The notes beneath the pieces were generated by a model. That model was not told the origin of the DNA. It did no database searches and saw only the letters and a list, made by a program, of their open reading frames with translations. The position numbers were made by a program, and so were the translations under genes. A stretch of 64,000 bases of DNA from Endotrypanum monterogeii (lineage: Eukaryota > Euglenozoa > Kinetoplastea > Trypanosomatida > Trypanosomatidae), in the NCBI GenBank assembly GCA_000333855.2, contig CM007314.1, positions 647,838 to 711,837 on the forward strand, in the 5' to 3' direction. Shown piece by piece: positions 59,501 to 64,000 of the stretch. The stretch's first letter is position 1; each line of letters opens with the position of its first letter.

Positions 59501-62500
59501 GGGTTGCGAAGATGTGGCGGAAAGAGACTCAGTAGTGACGGTCAAGGTGACGGGGAGGGGGATCCCTATTATATCGGAGCCTTCGATGACTGACATCGAC
59601 CTCGGTGATGTGGTGACAACCACAGTGGTGGAGGAGACGTTTGCTCTCCACAACTATGGTCGTCGTCCACAGGAAGTTATCTGGCAAAACATACGCGGCT
59701 CAAAGACGAAGGAAGGGGAGTCTCATGTGGCATTCACCTACAAGCCGGAACGCGCCTGCATCCCGGTTGGCGGGGCAGCCACGTTCACTTTGTGCGGCAG
59801 TTCAGATGACCCTGGGACGCGTACAGGCACGTTCGTTCTGAAGCAGTCTGGGTCTTTTAATCAGATATTGAGCAGCTCTGTGTCAGCCAACTTCGTGGAG
59901 CCGGCGCTGGCGTGTAGTACTCGCTCCATTCACTTCGATTTCGCCAACACCGATCCTCCGCAGACGGCGAATGCTAACTCGGGGGCGTCCTTGGTGAAGT
60001 CTCTGACAATGAAAAATGTTACCAGCAAGACGCTCACGGTTTCCCTGCGTATCCGGAATACAGCAGACCCATCTTCTCCGTCAAAGACCTCGCCGAGGTC
60101 ATCTTCGGCTACAGCCAAATGTGCACCCTTCAATCTCGAGGGGCCCTTGACCATCGTTCTTCCTCCTGGCGAGTCGTACGTGATCGGTGTTCGCTGCAAC
60201 CCCCTTTATCGTGGTGATTTTGAATCACACACAGTGAAAGCAAAGATTCATATCCTCTTCGCGAATCACACGCGCAAGGAGAGCGTGAGCCTCTCCGCGG
60301 TACTGCACTTCCCCGCGCTCGTCATGAATCCGTCGGTGTTGCTGGAGTTTGGTGCGGTGCTGCGCAACACAGAGAAGCGGCGCACTATTGTGCTTTCGAA
60401 CCCCTCTGCCGACTTGCCAGCAAGATTTGAATGGACTCTGCGGCCGCAGCTCGATAGCGGTGCCGGCGCTGCCATCGTGTCAGAAAAAGAGGTCAGCGTG
60501 GCGGCTACGGATCCCAAAAGCGCTGGAGACAAATGTACAACCCCCCCTCGCAGTGCGAGAGATGAAATGACAGGGGATATGACGCAGTGCTTCGACATTG
60601 TTCCATTTACTGGTTCGCTATTGCCGGGAGAGTCGAAGAGTGTCGAGGTGGTGTATCAAGGCGCAGAGTGCGCGACGGCGTCGGCCACAGCTGTGTGTCG
60701 CGTGCACGGTGGCCCAACTTATACTATTGACATACGTGCATCCTCCAACGTCCTTCATGCGCAATGCGACAGGACTCACATTGACTTTGGGCGAATTCCG
60801 TACTACGACTCTGCTACAGCGTCGGTGACGTTGTCCAATAACACCCTTGTGCCCGTCACCTGGGATGTCGACACGAGTAGCATGCGCAATCCAGAGTGCT
60901 TGCGAGTGTCACCATTGTCCGGTATGCTCTACGACAAAGCCCGACTGCTGATAACGTTTGTGCCGACAGTACCAGACACCTTCGAGGAGACACTATGGGT
61001 GCGCATTGGTCATCTAGATCCGCAACCAATCCGTCTGCGAGGATCTGGCTACGTGAACCGGCTAGTGATCGCCACGACGGGTCCCACTGCGCCGGTTACG
61101 GAGAAGGCGGTGTCCGTGTACCGAGCACCGTATCGCGCCTTCACTGAGGCGCTGCACTACGTGGAGTCGCTGCCGACATTGTCACAGCCGCGCAGCGTGT
61201 ATGCTTCCCGAACAGTGTGCCCGTTACCCACAAGCCTAACAGGCACAGCCGATGGGGTGGCGACGAGCGCGCCAGTGATCCCGAGTTTGACACAACAGGA
61301 TTGGACGACACTGGAGGCGGAGAGGCTCGCGTTTTGTCGTGCAATCATTGAGCTACAAGCATCAGAGAAACGAAGTAGCATATTCTCCACGAGCGCATCC
61401 GATCCACCCCTCTTCTTGACCCCACGCTCACTTCGTCGAAGCTCCATGACAGGAATTGGCGGAAAAGGCAGAAATGGCTCCAACAGCAAGTTCGTACTCG
61501 TTCGCTACATCGTCGACTTCGGGCATCTCACCCGCCACGACGTGCGGAGGGCAACTTTGACGCTGACGAATCCTTCAGTCACGGAGGGGGTCAGTGCGAT
61601 GCTCGATAGCAAGGAGCTCGAGCTGCTGCCCATCACGGTGAATCCCATGAAAACTATCAAGATAGGGCCTCTAGACACGACCACGATTGAGCTGTTTATG
61701 GACGCGACGCAGCCTGAGAGCCTCGTGCGCCATGGTAAAAACTCGTATGAGTTCTCCATCGACATCCGGAATGGTCCAATGATTGTGGTGGAGTGCCGCT
61801 GCTACGTGGCCAATCCGTCTCTCCGAGCGGAGGAAAAAGAGGTTTGCTTTGGTCCTGTGCTCGTGGGCAATGTAAAGGTGATGCCGCTGATCCTGACAAA
61901 TCCGGAGGCGGTTTCGTGTCCGTGGCGGGTCACGTGCAGGGAAGAAGGGTTGTCAGATGTGTTGGTGCCAAGAGGGGCAGGTAAACGGTCAGCGCGTGAT
62001 GGCCAGTCCAACGCTTTGGCAGGTGTCTCCAACCATCATTTTCCCCATCTGCCACAATTCTGGGTAAAGGAAGATCGCGGTGTGGTCGCGCCATCGGGCA
62101 CGACAACGATCGTGGTATACTTTGCCCCAAATAGTCTCGCTGCAGTGGACAATGCAAGCTCCACCAAGGACGACAGCAATGCCCCAGCTGTTGCCACACT
62201 GAACTTTCGTTGTGGAAAGGGTTCGGCCGAAAGTGTTCTTAGCGTGAAGCTCAGTGGATACGCCTTCAAGCATAATGTGAGCCTCTCCGTCAAGCAGCTG
62301 CAGTTTCCGGTGGTCCGTCCACAGCAGGTGATACACGGATCGGTGACACTGACAAACAATGAGGAGTACCCTGTGGAGGTGTACAGCTTGGGTCTGGACC
62401 TACAGCACACAAAGGAGGTGAAGTTGCTACGTCGTGCGCTGGAGGCAAGTTCAGATCGCGAGCTTTTCTTGCAACATTTAGAGGCGGGTGAGAACCTTCC

Positions 62501-64000
62501 AGACCATCTGCTCGAGGAAATTTTTGCGCGCTTACATGCCGCCTCCGAGTCTCTGAAGGAGTTGCCAGCGGAGGAAGAGTCAGCAGTCCCCGAGTTAGGG
62601 ATGATGAGTGCTGCACCAACAGCTGGTGGTACTGCTGGTAAAGCAGTTCGCGGTCAATCCATCTCTGGTACATCCCGAGACTTCGCCCTGAAGGGGGAGC
62701 GCGTCGATAAAAGCATGAGTGGTCATCAGATGGCCGTAGCTTCTTCAGATGCACTGGAAAACAGTCCTGGCGACGGGTCAACTGCATCCCAAGGTGTTGG
62801 AGGACCGCTTCAGGAAGCGGGCGACACTTCTTCCACGACGAAGGTGGCACGGTCAACCGTCATCGTTCTGATGGGCCCTCCCTATAGTGGCAAGACGACG
62901 TTGGCACAGCAGATGGCCCAACGGGCGGACGCAGGTGCCGTCATTCAGGTAGACATTGACGAGCTCGTCCGAATGGAGGCGGAGCGTGATGACACAGCGA
63001 ATGGGGTGGTGGCTCGGTTTCTCCTTACACAGTTGGCAACCAGCACACCGGAATGTGGGTCTGCGACTGCCGATAGGGGTGCCGCCGCGAACGACAATAT
63101 CATGGCATCGTATACTGCGTGTGCACCAAAAATTGTGCGGGAAGCTCTTCTGGGGTATTTGGGGCGGTGCCTCGCTGACCATGGGGCTTCTTTGGATTCT
63201 GTCGAGGCAGGTGGTTCGACTGAGGCAACACCTCGACAGCTTCGCTTTTTGATGGAGGGGTTGGGGTGCAGTGTCCTCAAGAATCCATGGCGCTTATTTG
63301 AGCTACTCAAAGAGGTCTGCGATACCCTGAATATTTCTCTGCAGATCGTGTCCTTGGCTGTAAGCAACCCGATGTCCGGCTTGCGGAGAGCCAAGTCACT
63401 GGAGGCTCACCACGAGGCGCGGGTGGCGGCAGCATCTCTCCCATTATTGAGCGAGGAGGCATTCGAGGCGCTTGACAAGGAATCTCGAGATGAGTACACA
63501 CGCCGTCTTAAACACTTCAATGATTGCCGTCGAGATCTCAAGGCGGCGCAGCAGCTAAAGAAGGACTACATGATGCAGCTTCCATGCAAGACTGTGCAGC
63601 AGGAGGTCGAGGAGGCATTCGTCCAGGCAGAGGTTGATGCTCAACAGGCCCTGTTGTTGGAGTCTATGACCAAGTCAGGTCGTAGGGGGAGAGCGGCAGC
63701 CGGTTCTGGCCGCAGTGCTTCTCCACGGGCGTCAGGGGTGGCGACGAAGCAGCAGGAACCCAAATGGGCGGAGCTCGATGACGCAACTCAGTTTCGCGAG
63801 TGGTACCTGCATTTTCTCAGCACGTACGGCATCCCGCCAAAACCAGAAGGCGATGGCGACAATGCTTCTATGGTTGCGAAAACATCTCCCAGCCACAAGA
63901 CTACGCCTTTAAAGGGTCCTGCCGCTATTGCTGCGGCTGCCGCCGTTCAGGAGAAAGCGAAGGCTTGGGCCTGTATGCTCCACGTCATGGCCGAGACGGA
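56538..64000 (+). CDS. HYDIN: HYDIN (hydrocephalus-inducing protein homologue), 3' end cut by the window
   Basis: An open frame of 2487 codons with no stop, continuing past the right edge. HYDIN is a giant protein of the axonemal central-pair apparatus (C2b projection in flagellates), needed for flagellar beating. The N-terminus (1-105) is disordered. From about residue 108 on there are at least 13 ASH/MSP-type immunoglobulin-like repeats, each opening with an 'F-G-x-V' strand and followed by a 'V-x-N-x-S' type strand. Examples are YPTEIVFESFEPNKTYTATL (about 111), RLEIGDVYLNALHEYEVHME (536), ELDFGNVSYNMRHERAVQIS (661), ELSFGGVFVGHPATLKVGVL (766), HIDFGRIPYYDSATASVTLS (1414) and EVCFGPVLVGNVKVMPLILT (1768). 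After a disordered linker (about 1960-2105) comes the adenylate-kinase-like P-loop found mid-protein in HYDIN: LMGPPYSGKTTLAQQM with the loop at 2113-2120, then IQVDIDELVRME. The start is the first ATG after the acceptor. Confidence 0.93.
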   Translation, partial: MSSGSSQKGFLNRTASTAREKVAARTHGVMAASVGSSASWRANGIPPRTLPPKMIRAPHQPASLKGGAEAQVSPTHMPANQWHIGTATSETLCVVRSPHTAPEHSPIFPFDVYPTEIVFESFEPNKTYTATLQLKNRTVNSTYVRVDRPTSCTVFELAAPHGAELSSRVAPGLSVIYTVIFKPTRDVRHYETQLVVRTESGESLPVSVRAYTSRGYLQLPAALTLREAPVKGASDTPLFLRNISVRKCVWRAMIFDVRGLAPAGVSPDVSYPLSSNFSITPSSGEISPLCGGDEGTAIVVSPVSVQFNPHPSMPAPGLCEGLLRFFLGPEGDVVQDVHLSAQAVELVGLTLEQTEVSFADTYVTTERQAVVRVRNNSSATVHFAWKSSYRASPGSADHVGINSAHNTVGSGGRFALTAGANSNSSANKKNDITTLDSGGLYGGDEQLADFHLTSLSHLGGESASYDGYTGDEAFRIEPLSGVLYSFGVREFTITFNPTVAVLYESMAFLDVTGLVNRLPLMLRGHGLGPRCSLEHNRLEIGDVYLNALHEYEVHMENTSSIDCQYVILPPVPVPGPLSPPETSADSGTHPSNTDFSSKFRFTPSHGTLSPGEIVKLRIELQSDRIGSFCEVFRVHVRGAVEEVPLLLKGRVLGPHFECSVDELDFGNVSYNMRHERAVQISNTSPIPMHYTLRVPNDCPYADDLGISPATGVIAPSATETVTVTFHSRTVGDYDTVLLVEVADVGDVLDAIPIKATCMVPSLLCNTTELSFGGVFVGHPATLKVGVLNESALTGMFELSLVGGDVLGDVVEVLLPVSENHEDGVQWIAPHQSMQMPVTLRALRPGKLQFSIALRVLGKDTAVSPPHTILVTAFASGPYVEVQPLAFQFGVVGVLREVVKEMTLKNTSPVPAPFSFLFERHGSVFSAGRSGANASAVAIPPFPREPVFAVEPAEGVLDPHSTLTVRIRAKPDEAMVFTDKLFLRHSSNMGCEDVAERDSVVTVKVTGRGIPIISEPSMTDIDLGDVVTTTVVEETFALHNYGRRPQEVIWQNIRGSKTKEGESHVAFTYKPERACIPVGGAATFTLCGSSDDPGTRTGTFVLKQSGSFNQILSSSVSANFVEPALACSTRSIHFDFANTDPPQTANANSGASLVKSLTMKNVTSKTLTVSLRIRNTADPSSPSKTSPRSSSATAKCAPFNLEGPLTIVLPPGESYVIGVRCNPLYRGDFESHTVKAKIHILFANHTRKESVSLSAVLHFPALVMNPSVLLEFGAVLRNTEKRRTIVLSNPSADLPARFEWTLRPQLDSGAGAAIVSEKEVSVAATDPKSAGDKCTTPPRSARDEMTGDMTQCFDIVPFTGSLLPGESKSVEVVYQGAECATASATAVCRVHGGPTYTIDIRASSNVLHAQCDRTHIDFGRIPYYDSATASVTLSNNTLVPVTWDVDTSSMRNPECLRVSPLSGMLYDKARLLITFVPTVPDTFEETLWVRIGHLDPQPIRLRGSGYVNRLVIATTGPTAPVTEKAVSVYRAPYRAFTEALHYVESLPTLSQPRSVYASRTVCPLPTSLTGTADGVATSAPVIPSLTQQDWTTLEAERLAFCRAIIELQASEKRSSIFSTSASDPPLFLTPRSLRRSSMTGIGGKGRNGSNSKFVLVRYIVDFGHLTRHDVRRATLTLTNPSVTEGVSAMLDSKELELLPITVNPMKTIKIGPLDTTTIELFMDATQPESLVRHGKNSYEFSIDIRNGPMIVVECRCYVANPSLRAEEKEVCFGPVLVGNVKVMPLILTNPEAVSCPWRVTCREEGLSDVLVPRGAGKRSARDGQSNALAGVSNHHFPHLPQFWVKEDRGVVAPSGTTTIVVYFAPNSLAAVDNASSTKDDSNAPAVATLNFRCGKGSAESVLSVKLSGYAFKHNVSLSVKQLQFPVVRPQQVIHGSVTLTNNEEYPVEVYSLGLDLQHTKEVKLLRRALEASSDRELFLQHLEAGENLPDHLLEEIFARLHAASESLKELPAEEESAVPELGMMSAAPTAGGTAGKAVRGQSISGTSRDFALKGERVDKSMSGHQMAVASSDALENSPGDGSTASQGVGGPLQEAGDTSSTTKVARSTVIVLMGPPYSGKTTLAQQMAQRADAGAVIQVDIDELVRMEAERDDTANGVVARFLLTQLATSTPECGSATADRGAAANDNIMASYTACAPKIVREALLGYLGRCLADHGASLDSVEAGGSTEATPRQLRFLMEGLGCSVLKNPWRLFELLKEVCDTLNISLQIVSLAVSNPMSGLRRAKSLEAHHEARVAAASLPLLSEEAFEALDKESRDEYTRRLKHFNDCRRDLKAAQQLKKDYMMQLPCKTVQQEVEEAFVQAEVDAQQALLLESMTKSGRRGRAAAGSGRSASPRASGVATKQQEPKWAELDDATQFREWYLHFLSTYGIPPKPEGDGDNASMVAKTSPSHKTTPLKGPAAIAAAAAVQEKAKAWACMLHVMAET

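Noticed and set aside
58733..59653. 306-codon - strand frame opposite HYDIN
   Set aside because: Shadow of the + strand frame, which carries unmistakable ASH repeats; Ser/Thr-rich composition is typical of antisense frames in this GC range.

Overview
This window is nuclear chromosomal DNA from a trypanosomatid flagellate (Kinetoplastea). All 18 well-supported protein genes lie on the + strand, none has an intron, and they are spaced by roughly 0.6 to 3.4 kb of gene-free sequence full of poly-T/poly-C tracts, (TA)n and (GT)n microsatellites. Many starts are preceded by a polypyrimidine tract and an AG, as expected for spliced-leader trans-splicing of a polycistronic transcript. Gene content agrees: a BT1-type folate/biopterin transporter, kinetoplastid-only proteins, and flagellar genes (IFT46, HYDIN). 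TGA and TAG both act as stops, so the code is standard. Moderate coding GC and long spacers look more like a Leishmaniinae or other insect-trypanosomatid genome than T. brucei, but I cannot name a species.

Layout, left to right: folate/biopterin transporter (2414-4462); hypothetical probably mitochondrial protein (5780-7867); small two-helix membrane protein (8982-9368); EMC4 (10601-11053); Hsp33-type redox chaperone (12345-13820); a poor region with coding-like fragments (13881-14480); CRAL-TRIO/Sec14 protein (15637-16476); coiled-coil protein (17958-18974); membrane-anchored AAA+ ATPase related to the second ATPase domain of ClpB (20001-22886); RAB28 GTPase (23553-24257); protein with two adjacent TQT (LC8-type) motifs (25477-26409); coiled-coil protein (27051-28106); PH-like protein (28691-29626); small membrane protein (30321-30821); XMAP215/CKAP5-type TOG protein (31529-37438); IFT46 (40835-42202); CDK-like kinase (44363-46252); J-domain protein (49469-51667); tRNA-guanine transglycosylase catalytic subunit (52761-54170); a 20-N assembly gap (54571-54590); and HYDIN, complete at its start but running off the right edge (56538-64000).

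There is no operon logic, because neighbouring genes in a trypanosomatid unit are co-transcribed but not functionally grouped. Even so, four genes (RAB28, XMAP215, IFT46, HYDIN) belong to families used in cilia or microtubules. Several computed reading frames begin at GTG or TTG. I moved these to the first in-frame ATG, and in several cases a splice acceptor just upstream of that ATG supports the choice.

The items most worth a second look are the AAA+ protein with an N-myristoylation motif and C-terminal membrane segments, the eukaryotic Hsp33 with its full CxC/CxxC zinc site, the tandem TQT motifs, the altered catalytic-loop motif and two insertions in the TGT, and several assembly-suspect blocks. 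I found no CRISPR array, insertion sequence, tRNA or rRNA gene, and no convincing gene on the - strand.
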